This document shows positions 46,226 through 58,391 of a DNA stretch of 64,000 bases, in pieces. The DNA comes from Halomonas halocynthiae DSM 14573. GTDB lineage: Bacteria; Pseudomonadota; Gammaproteobacteria; Pseudomonadales; Halomonadaceae. The notes under the pieces were generated by a model. It was not told the origin of the DNA. It did no database searches and saw nothing but the letters and a program-made list of their open reading frames with translations. The translations under genes and the position numbers were made by a program. The stretch lies in the NCBI RefSeq assembly GCF_000425725.1, contig NZ_AUDZ01000013.1, forward strand, positions 124,001-188,000. Direction: 5' to 3'. Each line of letters begins with the position of its first letter. Position 1 is the stretch's first letter.

Positions 46226-47770
46226 TTACCAGCTCTGCGTTGCCTTGAACTTGTCGAGACCGGCTTTGAGGCCATTTTTGATCTCGTCGTTGTAGTCGCC
46301 GGACTCATTGATGCTGTCAAGCAGCTGAGAATGCTCGGCCTTCATGTAATCATGCAGGGAGCGTTCGAAGTCCAGCACCTTATTAACCTCGATGTCGTCA
46401 AGGTAGCCTTCGTTAGCAGCAAACAGAGAAACTGCCATGTCAGCAACCGACATCGGCGCATACTGGCTCTGCTTCATCAGTTCGGTAACACGCTGACCGT
46501 GCTCTAGCTGCTTACGAGTCGCTTCATCCAGGTCAGAGGCGAACTGGGCAAAAGCCGCCAGTTCACGATACTGAGCCAGGGCAAGACGCACGCTGCCACC
46601 CAGCTTCTTGACGATCTTGGTCTGCGCTGCACCACCAACACGAGACACCGACAGACCGGCGTTAATAGCCGGACGGATACCTGAGTTGAACAGATCAGCT
46701 TCAAGGAAAATCTGACCATCAGTGATCGAGATTACGTTGGTCGGTACGAATGCCGACACATCGCCACCTTGAGTTTCGATGATCGGCAGCGCCGTCAACG
46801 AGCCCGTTTTGCCTTTCACTTCACCGTTGGTGAACTTCTCGACATAGTCGGCGTTCACGCGAGCGGCGCGCTCAAGCAAGCGGGAGTGGAGATAGAAAAC
46901 GTCACCAGGATAGGCTTCACGACCTGGCGGACGACGCAGCAGCAGAGATACCTGGCGATAAGCCACAGCCTGCTTAGACAGATCATCATAGACAATCAGT
47001 GCGTCTTGGCCGCGATCACGGAAGTACTCACCCATGGTGCAACCAGAGTAAGGTGCCAAGAACTGCATCGGAGCCGGATCAGCAGCGCCAGCGGCAACGA
47101 TAATCGTGTGCTCCATAGCGCCATGCTCTTCGAGCTTGCGCACTACGTTAGCGATGGTCGACTGCTTCTGACCGATAGCCACGTAGACACAGGTCACGCC
47201 TGAGCCTTTCTGGTTGATGATGGCGTCGATAGCGATTGCTGACTTACCAATCTGGCGATCACCAATGATCAGCTCACGCTGACCACGGCCAACCGGCACC
47301 ATGGCGTCAATTGATTTAAAGCCAGTCTGGATCGGCTCATCAACCGATTGACGGGTGATAACACCAGGAGCGACTTTTTCTACCGCGTCAGTCAGCTTGG
47401 CATTAATGTCACCTTTACCATCAATGGGATTTCCCAGTGCATCGACCACACGGCCGCACAGCTCAGGACCCACCGGCACTTCAAGGATGCGTCCCGTACA
47501 CTGGGCCGTCATACCTTCCTGCAGTTGCAGGTAGTCGCCAAGCACAACAACACCAACGCTGTCGCGCTCAAGGTTCAGCGTCATGCCATAGATGCCGCCG
47601 GGGAACTCGATCATCTCACCGAACATTGCGTCGGCAAGACCGTGGATCTGCACAATACCGTCAGACACGCTGACGATGGTGCCCTGATTACGGGCTTCAG
47701 ATGCGACATCCAGCTTTTCAATACGCTGTTTGATGATGTCGCTAATCTCGGAAGGATTCAGTTGCTGCAT
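46226..47770 (-). CDS. atpA: ATP synthase alpha subunit
   Basis: A 514-residue regulatory F1 subunit. It begins [20 protein letters not shown] and carries the P-loop [15 protein letters not shown] and the arginine-finger segment [13 protein letters not shown]. The N-terminal region contacts delta. Non-catalytic nucleotide sites face beta. Sits between atpH and atpG as usual. Confidence 0.98.
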   Translation of the reverse strand: MQQLNPSEISDIIKQRIEKLDVASEARNQGTIVSVSDGIVQIHGLADAMFGEMIEFPGGIYGMTLNLERDSVGVVVLGDYLQLQEGMTAQCTGRILEVPVGPELCGRVVDALGNPIDGKGDINAKLTDAVEKVAPGVITRQSVDEPIQTGFKSIDAMVPVGRGQRELIIGDRQIGKSAIAIDAIINQKGSGVTCVYVAIGQKQSTIANVVRKLEEHGAMEHTIIVAAGAADPAPMQFLAPYSGCTMGEYFRDRGQDALIVYDDLSKQAVAYRQVSLLLRRPPGREAYPGDVFYLHSRLLERAARVNADYVEKFTNGEVKGKTGSLTALPIIETQGGDVSAFVPTNVISITDGQIFLEADLFNSGIRPAINAGLSVSRVGGAAQTKIVKKLGGSVRLALAQYRELAAFAQFASDLDEATRKQLEHGQRVTELMKQSQYAPMSVADMAVSLFAANEGYLDDIEVNKVLDFERSLHDYMKAEHSQLLDSINESGDYNDEIKNGLKAGLDKFKATQSW

Positions 47771-47786
47771 GCCATGTCCCTCAGAC

Positions 47787-48326
47787 TCAGGCGGAAAGGG
47801 CTTCCTGGAGGCGATTCAATCGACCACGTACCGAACCGTCAATAACGGTGTCACCGGCACGTAGGATCACGCCTCCCAGAAGATCGGAATCCACCTGAGT
47901 GGTAATGGAGATTTCACGGTTCAGACGCTTGGCCAACGCGCTGGCAAGTTTCTTTTGCTGCGCATCTTTGAGCGGATAAGCGGAAACGATTGTTACATCC
48001 ATACGCTTTTCCTGCTCGGCCCTAAGCGTCTCGAACTGCTCAAGAATATCGGGCAGTGCCGCCAAGCGCCCCTGACGGGAAACCTGGCGCAAGAAGTTAC
48101 CCACCTGCTCGTTAATGCTGTCACCACAAAGGTCAATCAGCATTTCTGCCTTATCGGCGTTGGAGAGGCGCGGATGCTTCAGCACTTTAGCGCGCACATC
48201 GTCATTACTGACGACCTGCGATGCCTGAGTCAGCATGCTGGACCAATCCGCCAACGCATCCTGTTCCAAGGCAAACTCAAATGCTGCTTTAGCATAAGGA
48301 CGCGCGACGGTAGACAGTTCCGCCAT
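47787..48326 (-). CDS. atpH: ATP synthase delta subunit
   Basis: A 179-residue stator subunit linking the top of F1 to the b-dimer. The N-terminal helical domain begins [20 protein letters not shown]; the C-terminal domain holds [20 protein letters not shown], a family hallmark. Closely spaced between atpF (10 bases) and atpA. Confidence 0.96.
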   Translation of the reverse strand: MAELSTVARPYAKAAFEFALEQDALADWSSMLTQASQVVSNDDVRAKVLKHPRLSNADKAEMLIDLCGDSINEQVGNFLRQVSRQGRLAALPDILEQFETLRAEQEKRMDVTIVSAYPLKDAQQKKLASALAKRLNREISITTQVDSDLLGGVILRAGDTVIDGSVRGRLNRLQEALSA

Positions 48327-48336
48327 GGGTTATCTC

Positions 48337-48807
48337 CTAAAGCTCGTTGGCCAGGTCGTTGACGAGTTTGGTGTGTTGCTTCTCGTCGATGGCAGAACCC
48401 AGCACCTGCTCGGCACCTTGAATAGCCAGCCGTGATACTTGCTCACGCAGACTATCCTTGGCGCGATTGATCTCTTGATCAATCTCAGCTTTGGCATTGG
48501 CGACAATACGTTCGCCTTCTTGGCGCGCCTGCTCTCGAGCTTCCTCGATCATCTGTGCTGAGCGCTTATTGGCTTGCTCCAGAATCTCAGAAGCCTGCTG
48601 CTTACTTTCGCTGAGCAATTCACTGGCCTGAGCTTCAGCCAGCTCCAGATCACGTGACGCGCGAGACGCAGCGTCGAGGCCTTCGGCAATCTTACGCTGA
48701 CGTTCATGAAGCGCGTTGCTGATCGGCGGCCATACATACTTTATGCAGAACCAGACAAAGATTGCGAAAGCAATCGTCTGTCCGATGAGCGTCATGTTGA
48801 TATTCAC
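48337..48807 (-). CDS. atpF: ATP synthase b subunit
   Basis: A 156-residue peripheral-stalk subunit: one N-terminal membrane helix ([20 protein letters not shown]) and a long, charged Ala/Glu/Arg-rich coiled coil that dimerises. Length and pattern match the standard b subunit; there is no b' duplicate. Confidence 0.97.
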   Translation of the reverse strand: MNINMTLIGQTIAFAIFVWFCIKYVWPPISNALHERQRKIAEGLDAASRASRDLELAEAQASELLSESKQQASEILEQANKRSAQMIEEAREQARQEGERIVANAKAEIDQEINRAKDSLREQVSRLAIQGAEQVLGSAIDEKQHTKLVNDLANEL

Positions 48808-48883
48808 AAGGACGTACCTCTGACAGTTTCGTGGCTACCGGAAGAGGCAAACCGAGTGACAATCACTCGGTATGCACAGCGAA

Positions 48884-49129
<246 letters not shown>

Positions 49130-49169
49130 TTACATTAATGTTTCAAGGGTTTATCGGATGTTACGCGAT

Positions 49170-50395
<1,226 letters not shown>

Positions 50396-50483
50396 GCCAT
50401 TGTCCTTACGCTGATCGGCCTTACGATGGCTCGATACTTCCGAGCGTCACTCCACTGCGCATTGAATCCACGAGTTGGACGCG

Positions 50484-50512
50484 ATTATAGGGAAGCGCTG
50501 GACTAGCTTCAA
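50484..50512 (-). promoter_or_regulatory. sigma-70 promoter of the atp operon
   Basis: On the minus strand, TTGAAG and a perfect TATAAT are separated by 17 bases, between parB and atpI. This is the best-looking promoter in the window and would allow strong expression of the ATP synthase genes independent of the parAB transcript. Confidence 0.8.
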
Positions 50513-50576
50513 CCGCCCAACACCCGAAACACGTTGATTTTGACTAGTATTAGACTAAACATCGAGATAATTTGAT

Positions 50577-51485
50577 TCAGCGAATGTGCTCAATGATGCC
50601 ATCCAGCTCTTCAAGACTCGTATAACGAATAGTCAGGCGGCCTTTACCACCGCGTCCATGTTGAATATTGACCGGCGCACCCAGGATGTCTGCCAGCTGA
50701 TTTTCCACCCGAGTGATATCCGGCGACGTCGGTGGTTGATCAACTTTTTTGGCGTCGCTTTTATTCAGCTGTTTAACCAAGGCTTCCGTGGCACGCACTG
50801 TTAGGTCTTTATTGATCACTTCATGAGCCGCTTTTCGTTGCTTCGCGGGTGATAAGCCTAGTAACGCTCGTGCATGCCCCATGTCCAGATCGCCACGTTC
50901 AAGCAATACCTGAACCTCAGGCTCCAGATGCAGCAAACGCAATAGGTTAGCAACCTGTGTACGTGAACGACCCACAGCATCGGCAGCTTGCTGCTGCGTC
51001 AACTCAAATTCATCAATCAGGCGTTTAATCGCCATCGCTTCTTCAATCGCATTAAGGTTTTCACGCTGAATGTTTTCTATCAGTGCGAGAGCCAACGCAA
51101 CTTCATCGGTAACATCACGAATCACCGCTGGGATGACGTCCAGCTCGGCTAACTGAGCAGCTCGCCAGCGACGCTCACCAGCAATTATCTCGTAACGTTG
51201 CTCACCAACCGCACGCACAACAATGGGCTGCATGACACCTTGAGCACGAATAGAGTCAGCCAACTCTTCCAGTGCTTCAGGCTGAATCTCGCGACGTGGT
51301 TGATAACGACCTCTGCTTAGCTGCCCTAGTGGCAGCCGTTCAAGCCGTTCATCTGCCGAGCTAGTGGCTTCATCAAGCAGTGTATCGGTTGCAACCACCT
51401 CAGGCAGGTCAAGGCTTTCACGGCGCTTGGCTCCTGCACCAATCAAGGCATCCAAACCACGACCCAGGGCACGTTTATGCGTCAT
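50577..51485 (-). CDS. parB: chromosome-partitioning protein ParB
   Basis: A 302-residue centromere-binding CTPase that loads on parS sites near the origin. The N-terminus KRALGRGLDALIGAG interacts with ParA, the central ParB/Srx-like region has IVVRAVGEQRYEIIAGERRW (CTP-binding GERRxRA), and a helix-turn-helix follows (TQQQAADAVGRSRTQVANLL). The C-terminal dimer domain ends the protein. It is 41 bases after parA. No canonical parS sequence was seen in this window. Confidence 0.96.
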   Translation of the reverse strand: MTHKRALGRGLDALIGAGAKRRESLDLPEVVATDTLLDEATSSADERLERLPLGQLSRGRYQPRREIQPEALEELADSIRAQGVMQPIVVRAVGEQRYEIIAGERRWRAAQLAELDVIPAVIRDVTDEVALALALIENIQRENLNAIEEAMAIKRLIDEFELTQQQAADAVGRSRTQVANLLRLLHLEPEVQVLLERGDLDMGHARALLGLSPAKQRKAAHEVINKDLTVRATEALVKQLNKSDAKKVDQPPTSPDITRVENQLADILGAPVNIQHGRGGKGRLTIRYTSLEELDGIIEHIR

Positions 51486-51526
51486 CGACTTTCCTCAATC
51501 ACAAACAGCAATAGTGGTGCATATAC

Positions 51527-52297
51527 TCAGAGCGAGAGCCGCCGGATCAGTTCCTTGGCCAATACTCGGTGTGCTTGACTGCCTCGCGATAAGCGCGCGT
51601 ACTTAGTGACTGGCAGACCATGGCTGGGTGCTTCAGCAACGCGGACGTTACGCGGAATCGTGGCTTTCAGCAGGGTCTCACCAAAATAATCACGTAATTG
51701 CTTGCTAACATCTTTGGTTAGACTATTTCGGCCATCATACATGGTGCGCAAAATACCAAAGATTTCGATATCAGGATTTACGCTGGTTTTGATCTGCTCA
51801 ATGGTGTCGAGGAGTGCAGAGAGCCCTTCCATAGCATAGAACTCGCACTGTAACGGGATCAGTACACCATTGGCGGCCGTCAACCCATTGACGGTCAGCA
51901 GGCTCAGCGACGGCGGGCAATCAATCAGAACCACGTCATAATCACTGCTGACTGTTTCCAGTGCGTTAATCAAACAACGTTCACGCCCTTGCTTGATATC
52001 CAGCAATTCCACTTCAGCCGCAGTTAAATCGCCATTACTTGGCAGCAGGTCATAACCTGCCTTGGGGCAGTTTATAATGGCGTCGCTGATCTGGTGTTGG
52101 CCAAGAATCACATCAAGAACGCTGGCTTCCAACTCATGCTTGTCGACACCGCTACCCATGGTGGCATGCCCCTGAGGGTCAAGGTCCACGATAAGTACTT
52201 TGCGATCCAGAGCAGCCAGACTCGCTGCTAGGTTGACGGTAGTAGTGGTCTTACCTACACCGCCTTTCTGGTTGGTCAAAGCAATGATCTTGGTCAC
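51527..52297 (-). CDS. parA: chromosome-partitioning ATPase ParA
   Basis: A 256-residue deviant-Walker ATPase. The motif is NQKGGVGKTTTTVNLAASLA at the N-terminus, with VLIVDLDPQGHATMG and VLIDCPPSLSLLTVNGL following. It drives segregation of the ParB-bound origin region along the nucleoid. Operon order rsmG-parA-parB is the standard origin-proximal one. Confidence 0.97.
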   Translation of the reverse strand: MTKIIALTNQKGGVGKTTTTVNLAASLAALDRKVLIVDLDPQGHATMGSGVDKHELEASVLDVILGQHQISDAIINCPKAGYDLLPSNGDLTAAEVELLDIKQGRERCLINALETVSSDYDVVLIDCPPSLSLLTVNGLTAANGVLIPLQCEFYAMEGLSALLDTIEQIKTSVNPDIEIFGILRTMYDGRNSLTKDVSKQLRDYFGETLLKATIPRNVRVAEAPSHGLPVTKYARLSRGSQAHRVLAKELIRRLSL

Positions 52298-52357
52298 AAC
52301 AACGTCCTTGCGGGTGCGGATACCTCGGCGAATAACTCGACGCAGGCTCCGGTGAAT

Positions 52358-52999
52358 TTAATGTTGCTCAAGTACAACCAACCAGCGGTGTCCCTCTTCA
52401 AAAGGAACTATCAGTCGATGGCGGTCAACAACGCGTACATCAGCAGCCAATCCTTCCAGTTCATCGTCTACTGCGGGGCCTTTCATGGCTAGCCACTGAC
52501 CGTCTTTTGCAAGCCATGCCTGACTCAGTGAAATAAAGTCGGGCAAGCTGGCAAAGGCACGTGAAATCACTTGATCAAATTGGCCATCCAGCGTTTTCTG
52601 GCCTTCCACTCTAGCTTGTACTGGCGTTACGTTGGTTAATCCTAGCTCCATGACAGCCTGACGCTGAAAACGCACCTTTTTGCCGTTGCTGTCAATCAGT
52701 GTGACATTTAGCAATGGGTTTAAAATCGCCAATACTAGCCCTGGCAGCCCTGGGCCAGACCCCACATCAAGTACGCTAGGGCCAGTGACAAAAGGAGCAA
52801 CTGCTGCACTATCGAGTAAATGACGGCTGACCATGGTCAGCGGGTCACGTACCGCGGTGAGATTATAGGCACGATTCCACTTGTGCAACAGGTTCACCAA
52901 GCCCAACAGTTTGTCACGCTGCTGATCATCCAGTGCTAAGCCAAGTTGTGCAACGCCTTGATCAAGCCGTTTCTCAATTCCCTTGTTATCACTGTTCAT
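52358..52999 (-). CDS. rsmG: 16S rRNA G527 N7-methyltransferase
   Basis: A 213-residue SAM-dependent methyltransferase (GidB) that modifies G527 of 16S rRNA. The SAM motif is PSVLDVGSGPGLPGLVLAI (about residues 69-87), with WNRAYNLTAVRD near the N-terminus. Its start codon abuts or overlaps the mnmG stop by one base, showing coupling. Loss of this enzyme is known to give low-level streptomycin resistance. Confidence 0.96.
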   Translation of the reverse strand: MNSDNKGIEKRLDQGVAQLGLALDDQQRDKLLGLVNLLHKWNRAYNLTAVRDPLTMVSRHLLDSAAVAPFVTGPSVLDVGSGPGLPGLVLAILNPLLNVTLIDSNGKKVRFQRQAVMELGLTNVTPVQARVEGQKTLDGQFDQVISRAFASLPDFISLSQAWLAKDGQWLAMKGPAVDDELEGLAADVRVVDRHRLIVPFEEGHRWLVVLEQH

Positions 53000-54894
53000 T
53001 AATTAACCATTTGCTGTTTATCACCCAATTGACGGCGTTTTTTGAGATACACCAGTAACAGCGAGACTGCAGCAGGGGTCATACCGGGAATACGTGTCGC
53101 ATGAGCTAGTGTCTCAGGGCGTGATTCATTGAGCTTCTGACGAATCTCATTAGATAAACCCTCCACCCCGCTGTAATCTAAATCGGCAGGTAATGGTGTC
53201 GCTTCATGGCGCTTGAGTTTATCAATCTCATCCTGCTGGCGTTCAATGTAGCCTTGATACTTGGCTTGAATTTGTACTTGCTCAGCAACCGTCGGGTCAT
53301 TCACTGGTTCACCGTTGAGGTGTGCCACGCTAGCGTAATCAAGTTCTGGGCGACGCAGAAGATCTATCAGGTTGTACTCTCGTGTCAGCGGTTTAGGTAG
53401 TCGCGTTTCAAGCGCTTTTGCCGCTTCACTACCCGGTTGAATCCACGTGCTTTTAAGGCGCTGGCTTTCACTAGCTACCGCATCACGCTTACGGGAAAAA
53501 CTGTTCCAACGTGTGTCATCAACCAATCCGAGCTCGCGCCCTGTTTCGGTCAGTCGCATATCGGCGTTATCTTCGCGCAATAATAATCGGTATTCCGCAC
53601 GTGAAGTAAACATACGATAAGGCTCACGGGTGCCTAGGGTAATCAGATCATCAATTAATACACCAAGATAGGCTTCGTCACGCCGCGGCCACCATGCCTC
53701 AAGGCCTTGGGCACGCCGAGAGGCATTTAATCCAGCGAGTAGCCCTTGAGCTCCCGCTTCTTCATAACCTGTTGTGCCGTTAATCTGCCCAGCAAAATAT
53801 AGATTATGCAAGCAGCGCGTTTCTAACGAGTGTTTGAGATCGCGCGGGTCAAAATAATCATACTCAATGGCGTAGCCAGGTCGTGTGATATGAGCATTTT
53901 CCAAACCACGGATAGAGCGAACGACTTGCAGCTGCACATCAAAAGGAAGTGAGGTGGAAATACCATTGGGGTACAGCTCGTGGGTGTTGAGACCTTCGGG
54001 TTCAAGAAATATCTGATGACTGTCTTTATCAGCAAAACGATGAACCTTGTCTTCGATCGATGGGCAGTAACGTGGCCCAACGCCCTCAATAACCCCACTA
54101 AACATAGGTGAGCGGTCAAGATTATCACGAATCAGCTGATGACTATGGGCATTGGTATGCGTGATATGGCAGCTGACTTGACGTGGGTGCATCTGTTGGC
54201 TACCCATGTACGACATTACTGGCGTTGGCGTATCACCAGGTTGTTCGTCAAGTTGTGAAAAATCTACTGACTTGGCATCAATACGTGGAGGCGTGCCAGT
54301 TTTTAATCGATCAACCCGTAAAGGCATTGCACGTAATCGTTTTGCCAGTGCATTGGAGGGCGGATCACCAGCACGACCAGCATGAGAGGTATCTAACCCT
54401 ATGTGGATAACACCACCAAGGAAAGTCCCTGTGCATAACACAACCGCATGGGCATGAAAGCGAATACCTGTTTCGGTGACAACTCCGGTCACCCTGTCTT
54501 GATCAACTATCAGGTCGCCAGCAGCTTGTTGAAAAATCGTTAAATTCTGTTGGTTTTCCAAGGTATTACGGATAGCAGCTTTATACAGTGCACGATCAGC
54601 CTGGGCCCGGGTCGCACGCACTGCTGGCCCTTTACGCGCATTGAGTACACGAAACTGAATACCACCCGCATCGGTAGCCAGCCCCATAGCACCACCAAGT
54701 GCATCAATTTCTTTGACCAAATGGGTTTTGCCAATGCCACCAATAGCGGGATTACAGGACATTTGCCCGAGTGTTTCGATGTTGTGTGTCAGTAACAGTG
54801 TCTGACTACCAGCTCGGGCGGCAGCTAAAGCTGCCTCTGTACCTGCATGACCACCACCAATGACGATGACGTCGAAGCGGTCGGGATAATCCAA
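52999..54894 (-). CDS. mnmG: tRNA uridine 5-carboxymethylaminomethyl modification enzyme MnmG
   Basis: A 631-residue FAD-binding tRNA-modifying enzyme (GidA) that works with MnmE on wobble uridine. The FAD motif is [21 protein letters not shown]; the family signatures [18 protein letters not shown] and [20 protein letters not shown] are clear. Translation starts with TTG at 54894, with GAGGTG upstream. mnmE is not upstream in this genome; a likely replication origin is. Confidence 0.96.
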   Translation of the reverse strand: MDYPDRFDVIVIGGGHAGTEAALAAARAGSQTLLLTHNIETLGQMSCNPAIGGIGKTHLVKEIDALGGAMGLATDAGGIQFRVLNARKGPAVRATRAQADRALYKAAIRNTLENQQNLTIFQQAAGDLIVDQDRVTGVVTETGIRFHAHAVVLCTGTFLGGVIHIGLDTSHAGRAGDPPSNALAKRLRAMPLRVDRLKTGTPPRIDAKSVDFSQLDEQPGDTPTPVMSYMGSQQMHPRQVSCHITHTNAHSHQLIRDNLDRSPMFSGVIEGVGPRYCPSIEDKVHRFADKDSHQIFLEPEGLNTHELYPNGISTSLPFDVQLQVVRSIRGLENAHITRPGYAIEYDYFDPRDLKHSLETRCLHNLYFAGQINGTTGYEEAGAQGLLAGLNASRRAQGLEAWWPRRDEAYLGVLIDDLITLGTREPYRMFTSRAEYRLLLREDNADMRLTETGRELGLVDDTRWNSFSRKRDAVASESQRLKSTWIQPGSEAAKALETRLPKPLTREYNLIDLLRRPELDYASVAHLNGEPVNDPTVAEQVQIQAKYQGYIERQQDEIDKLKRHEATPLPADLDYSGVEGLSNEIRQKLNESRPETLAHATRIPGMTPAAVSLLLVYLKKRRQLGDKQQMVN

Positions 54895-55385
54895 GAAACA
54901 CCTCGTTTGGCATCAAAGCCAATGCCTAGGAAAAATGAAATTTAGCTCGGCAGTATAACTGCTCCTGTGGGTAAACGTCAGGGTTTTCCACACAGGGCGA
55001 CTCATGCTGTTAGCCTGTGTTTTTGATTACAATATAAAAATAAATATATAAATAAGAAGTTCTATTGATGTTGTAATTATTAGACATGCAAAAATCTGTT
55101 GAAAACTCAATATATTTCTTCTATATCAAAAAGATAGCTTGTTGTTTTATAGGTTTGAAAGGTGCTTGAATCTTGCGCGTAGCTTGTGTGGTGGCTGTGG
55201 GTAAAAAAGAAGGTTATGCACAGCGATGACTGTCCCGCAGTTGCCCACAGAGCTTGAGATGCTTTTTCCTTACACCTGTGAACAATTAGCTCGTCCGTTC
55301 GTAAAATAGCTAGAGCAGGCGGTCTGCCTGACGTGAGCTGAGTTCATTCGGTCATCATAAAAAATATTATCCACAGGCATAAAAA
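54895..55385. other. candidate chromosomal replication origin (oriC)
   Basis: This non-coding region next to mnmG-rsmG-parAB has an AT-rich tract (about 55021-55150, with ATATAAAAATAAATATATAAAT) that could unwind, and a cluster of DnaA-box sequences. Perfect TTATNCACA boxes are at 55214-55222 and 55367-55375. Near matches are TTACCCACA (reverse) at 54966-54974 and 55196-55204, TTTTCCACA at 54984-54992, TTGCCCACA at 55241-55249, and TTGTTCACA (reverse) at 55277-55285. Gene context and layout are those of a gammaproteobacterial origin. Confidence 0.8.
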
Positions 55386-55409
55386 AGCCCTGTCGTAACC
55401 GACAGGGCT
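55386..55409 (-). terminator. intrinsic terminator of the glutamine ABC operon
   Basis: A perfect 10-bp stem (AGCCCTGTCG and CGACAGGGCT) with a 4-base loop runs into TTTTTTAT on the minus strand, just downstream of the ABC ATPase gene. This isolates the operon from the origin. Confidence 0.92.
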
Positions 55410-55436
55410 CAATATGGTGCGTGAACAACCAGAAAA

Positions 55437-56228
55437 TTAGTGCGTCAGTACTCGAGCAAGAAAGCTTTGTGTGCGTTCATTCTGAGGGTTATCGAACACG
55501 TCTTCTGGTGTGCCTTGTTCAACAATTTCGCCTTTGTGGATGTAGATCACACGATCGGCAACCTCACGGGCAAAGTTCATTTCATGGGTTACAATCACCA
55601 TGGTCATCCCCTCGCGGGCTAACTCACGCATAGCATCGAGCACTTCACCAATCATTTCAGGATCAAGTGCTGACGTGGGCTCATCAAACAACATGAGCCT
55701 AGGTTCCATTGCTAAAGCTCTGGCTAGTGCCACACGTTGCTGCTGGCCGCCTGACAACTGGGTTGGGTACTTGTCGGATTGATCAGCAATTCCCACTCGT
55801 TCGAGTAAGCGGTTGGCTGTTTGGGTCGCTTCGGCACGGGGAGTATTGCGCACTTTCATCGGTGACAGGGTAACGTTGTCCAGTACGCTGAGGTGAGGGA
55901 AGAGATTGAATTGTTGGAATACCATGCCAACTTCAGTACGAATTTGTTGTAGGGCTCGATTGGCTTTTCCATCAGGGGAAAGACTGTTTCCGTCTACAGT
56001 AAGCTGCCCTTTCTGAAACTCTTCTAGCCCATTGATGCAGCGAATCATGGTGGACTTACCTGATCCGCTGGCACCAATAATCACAACGACTTCACCAGGA
56101 GTCACTTCAAGATCAACATCTTTCAGAACATGCAGTTTGCCGAAGTGTTTGTTGAGCTTCTGCATGGATACGATAGGTGTAGCGTTAGTATCAACCGAGG
56201 ATCTGCTTAGTGTGGTGTCTTTATTCAT
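55437..56228 (-). CDS. glnQ: polar amino acid ABC transporter ATP-binding protein
   Basis: A 263-residue ABC ATPase of the polar-amino-acid type. Walker A is [20 protein letters not shown] (about residues 52-71), signature [19 protein letters not shown], Walker [15 protein letters not shown], and switch His in [16 protein letters not shown]. Residues 1-20 are a nonconserved leader; the ATG overlaps the permease stop by four bases, supporting this start. Works with the permease and binding protein of the same operon. Confidence 0.93.
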   Translation of the reverse strand: MNKDTTLSRSSVDTNATPIVSMQKLNKHFGKLHVLKDVDLEVTPGEVVVIIGASGSGKSTMIRCINGLEEFQKGQLTVDGNSLSPDGKANRALQQIRTEVGMVFQQFNLFPHLSVLDNVTLSPMKVRNTPRAEATQTANRLLERVGIADQSDKYPTQLSGGQQQRVALARALAMEPRLMLFDEPTSALDPEMIGEVLDAMRELAREGMTMVIVTHEMNFAREVADRVIYIHKGEIVEQGTPEDVFDNPQNERTQSFLARVLTH

Positions 56229-56896
56229 TGTCCAACTAGCCCTTTGCGTTCAAGCATGCGTAGTGCGATTGAGAGTGTCAGAGTAATGATCAGGTACATG
56301 ATGGCAACCATCATATACACCTCGAGTGCATTGAACGTTGTTGCAATATAGATCTGTCCCTGACGTACCAGCTCACCAACGCCTATCACGGCAAAAAGAG
56401 AGGTATCTTTGATGCTGATGATGCCTTGATTTCCTAAGGCTGGAATCATGCGGCGAAACGCTTGAGGCCAGATGACATAGCGAAAGGTTTGCACTCGTGA
56501 TAGGCCAAGAGAAAGTCCTGCTTCGCGCTGGCCACGCTCAATGGATTGAACGCCACCTCGTACAATTTCTGAGATATAGGCACCTGAGTTAACAGCAATG
56601 GCTGCAATACCCGCGGTGACAGCATCAATAGGGCCGCCGAGAAGCTGAGGTAGCCCATAGAAAATAAAAAGAACCTGCACCAGTACGGGGGTGCCGCGGA
56701 AAACCTCAATATAGGTGATAGCGGGCCAGCGTAGCCATTGCATAGGACTGATACGTAGCAGGCCGAAGAAAATACCCAGCAAGAAACCGATAGCCAGGCC
56801 ACCAAAGGAAATTAGTAGCGTATAAGGCACCCCTTTCAGCAGATAAGGGATTGAATCAAAGGCAGCTTGCCAGTTGAAATGGAAAGTGATGTCCAC
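56225..56896 (-). CDS. glnP: polar amino acid ABC transporter permease
   Basis: A 223-residue His/Glu/Gln/Arg/opine-type permease with about five helices. The EAA loop that docks the ATPase is [20 protein letters not shown]-like (about 95-115), followed by [21 protein letters not shown] single permease gene suggests it functions as a homodimer. It ends overlapping the ATPase gene. Confidence 0.92.
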   Translation of the reverse strand: MDITFHFNWQAAFDSIPYLLKGVPYTLLISFGGLAIGFLLGIFFGLLRISPMQWLRWPAITYIEVFRGTPVLVQVLFIFYGLPQLLGGPIDAVTAGIAAIAVNSGAYISEIVRGGVQSIERGQREAGLSLGLSRVQTFRYVIWPQAFRRMIPALGNQGIISIKDTSLFAVIGVGELVRQGQIYIATTFNALEVYMMVAIMYLIITLTLSIALRMLERKGLVGQ

Positions 56897-56932
56897 AATT
56901 GGAGCTCCGCGGGCACAGGGTTAACAAGAAAA

Positions 56933-56975
56933 CGGCACGCTATCCCTGAGTTCGAGCATCAGGAATACCGTGCCG
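56933..56975 (-). other. large intercistronic hairpin between binding protein and permease genes
   Basis: Arms of 17 bases (56933-56949 and 56959-56975) pair with two mismatches around a 9-base loop. It lies downstream of the binding-protein gene and upstream of the permease gene. Such hairpins in ABC importer operons often stabilise the upstream message or cut read-through, so the binding protein is made in excess. Confidence 0.7.
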
Positions 56976-57023
56976 CTACAACAGAGTGGTAGCTGAATCA
57001 GCAACCATGGGAAAGCTCAGGTA

Positions 57024-57782
57024 TTACTCGTTGCTGCTACCAAACCACTTGCTATGGATCTCATCATAGGTGCCATCTTCACGCATGGCAGCTAGTGCCG
57101 CGTTGGCTGGCTCGACTAGGTCGCTGCCTTTGACGAATACGATACCGTATTGTTGACCTTCATAGAGAGGGCCTACAACCTTGACGCGATCATTGCCACG
57201 AGTTTGAGAGAAGTAGCCAACATTTGGTGCATCATAGAACACTGCATCAACGCTACCGCCCATCAGGGCCATATACATGTCGGCAGAGCCAGGGTAAGGC
57301 GTGATGGTAGTATCGTCACTCAGGTTCTCAGTCAAAAAGTCGTAACTGGTGGAACCAATTTTCGTGCCGACTTTCATGCCAGATAAGTCGTCAATGGTTT
57401 CCACACCCTCCTGGTCAGCGCTAACCAAAATTTGCAGGCCGCTATCGTAGTAAGGAGATGAGAAGTCAACAATTTTAGTGCGTTCATCGGTAATGGTGAT
57501 ACCGGCAATGGCGATATCCACGCTACCTGTTTGAACGGCTGGAATGATGCCATTGAAATCCATGGTGTTGATTTCGTAATCAAAACCAGCTCGATCAGCA
57601 ATTTCACGGATGATATCCATATCAAAGCCGGTCATTTCGCCGGTTTCTTGGTCCAGCATTTCGAAAGGGACGAAGCTGGGGTCGGTGGCTATCTTCACCG
57701 TATCTGCCGCAACCATGCCGCTAAAAGCTACGCTAAGGCCCATACAACTAGCAAGAGATAGCGTTTTGAGAGAGTGTTTCAT
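57024..57782 (-). CDS. glnH: glutamine-type ABC substrate-binding protein
   Basis: A 252-residue periplasmic binding protein with a signal peptide ([19 protein letters not shown], cleavage near VAA). The mature protein begins [15 protein letters not shown] and closely follows Gln[21 protein letters not shown] and [19 protein letters not shown] (Arg binding the ligand carboxylate), then EQQYGI-like EGQQYGIVF and a [10 protein letters not shown] end. It is the first gene of the operon, with GAGGAAT before the ATG. Ligand assignment (glutamine rather than another polar amino acid) is tentative. Confidence 0.88.
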   Translation of the reverse strand: MKHSLKTLSLASCMGLSVAFSGMVAADTVKIATDPSFVPFEMLDQETGEMTGFDMDIIREIADRAGFDYEINTMDFNGIIPAVQTGSVDIAIAGITITDERTKIVDFSSPYYDSGLQILVSADQEGVETIDDLSGMKVGTKIGSTSYDFLTENLSDDTTITPYPGSADMYMALMGGSVDAVFYDAPNVGYFSQTRGNDRVKVVGPLYEGQQYGIVFVKGSDLVEPANAALAAMREDGTYDEIHSKWFGSSNE

Positions 57783-57901
57783 TTATTATTCCTCATAGCT
57801 TATTGAAAAATAGCGAATGCATGAATATCAAGCATACAGATTACAATGGCGGCTTGAATGACAAGCGTCAAGTTAAAAGAGGTGCTGGCTTTTGCGTTTT
57901 G

Positions 57902-57925
57902 TCAACGTTTAGTTGCCAACGTTGA
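57902..57925. terminator. hairpin after erpA
   Basis: An 8-bp stem (TCAACGTT and AACGTTGA) with an 8-base loop lies 12 bases past the erpA stop. No T tract follows on the erpA strand (CAAAACG), so it is a weak or non-intrinsic terminator, or an mRNA end-protecting structure. Confidence 0.4.
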
Positions 57926-57937
57926 TTAATAAAAAAG

Positions 57938-58291
57938 TCAGATCATGAAGGAGGAGCCACAGCCGCAAGTGGTTGTGGCATTGGGGTTTTTAACCAGAAA
58001 ACGTGCACCTGCCAGTCCTTCTTCAAAGTCGACAACTGAGCCTACCAAATATTGGTATGACAAGGGGTCAACAACCAATGAAACGCCTGAAAAATCGACC
58101 TGGGTATCATCGTCGGCAACGTCTTCGGTGAAATCAAAGCCATACTGAAAGCCGGAACAGCCGCCACCAGTGACATACACACGCAACTTGAGTGCTGTAT
58201 TGCTTTCTTTTTCAATTAGCCGATTCAACTGTGCTTTAGCACTGTCAGAGAGCATTAGCGGAGTTGGTTCGAATGATTCAACATCACTCAT
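57938..58291 (-). CDS. erpA: iron-sulfur cluster insertion protein ErpA
   Basis: A 117-residue A-type carrier that delivers Fe-S clusters to enzymes. The three cluster-binding cysteines are visible: [10 protein letters not shown] and the C-terminal CGCGSS. The ATG at 58291 follows GAGGAGTTTCCC; a longer frame to 58342 is not needed. The protein starts [11 protein letters not shown]. The gene lies next to argC, a common neighbour arrangement in this group. Confidence 0.95.
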   Translation of the reverse strand: MSDVESFEPTPLMLSDSAKAQLNRLIEKESNTALKLRVYVTGGGCSGFQYGFDFTEDVADDDTQVDFSGVSLVVDPLSYQYLVGSVVDFEEGLAGARFLVKNPNATTTCGCGSSFMI

Positions 58292-58391
58292 GGGAAACTC
58301 CTCGGGAGCGATTGGATGAGAGTTAGCCCCGATTATCCCCATTCCTGAGCAAAAGGGTCAACAATTGTTCAGAAATAGGGAAAAGATGGCA

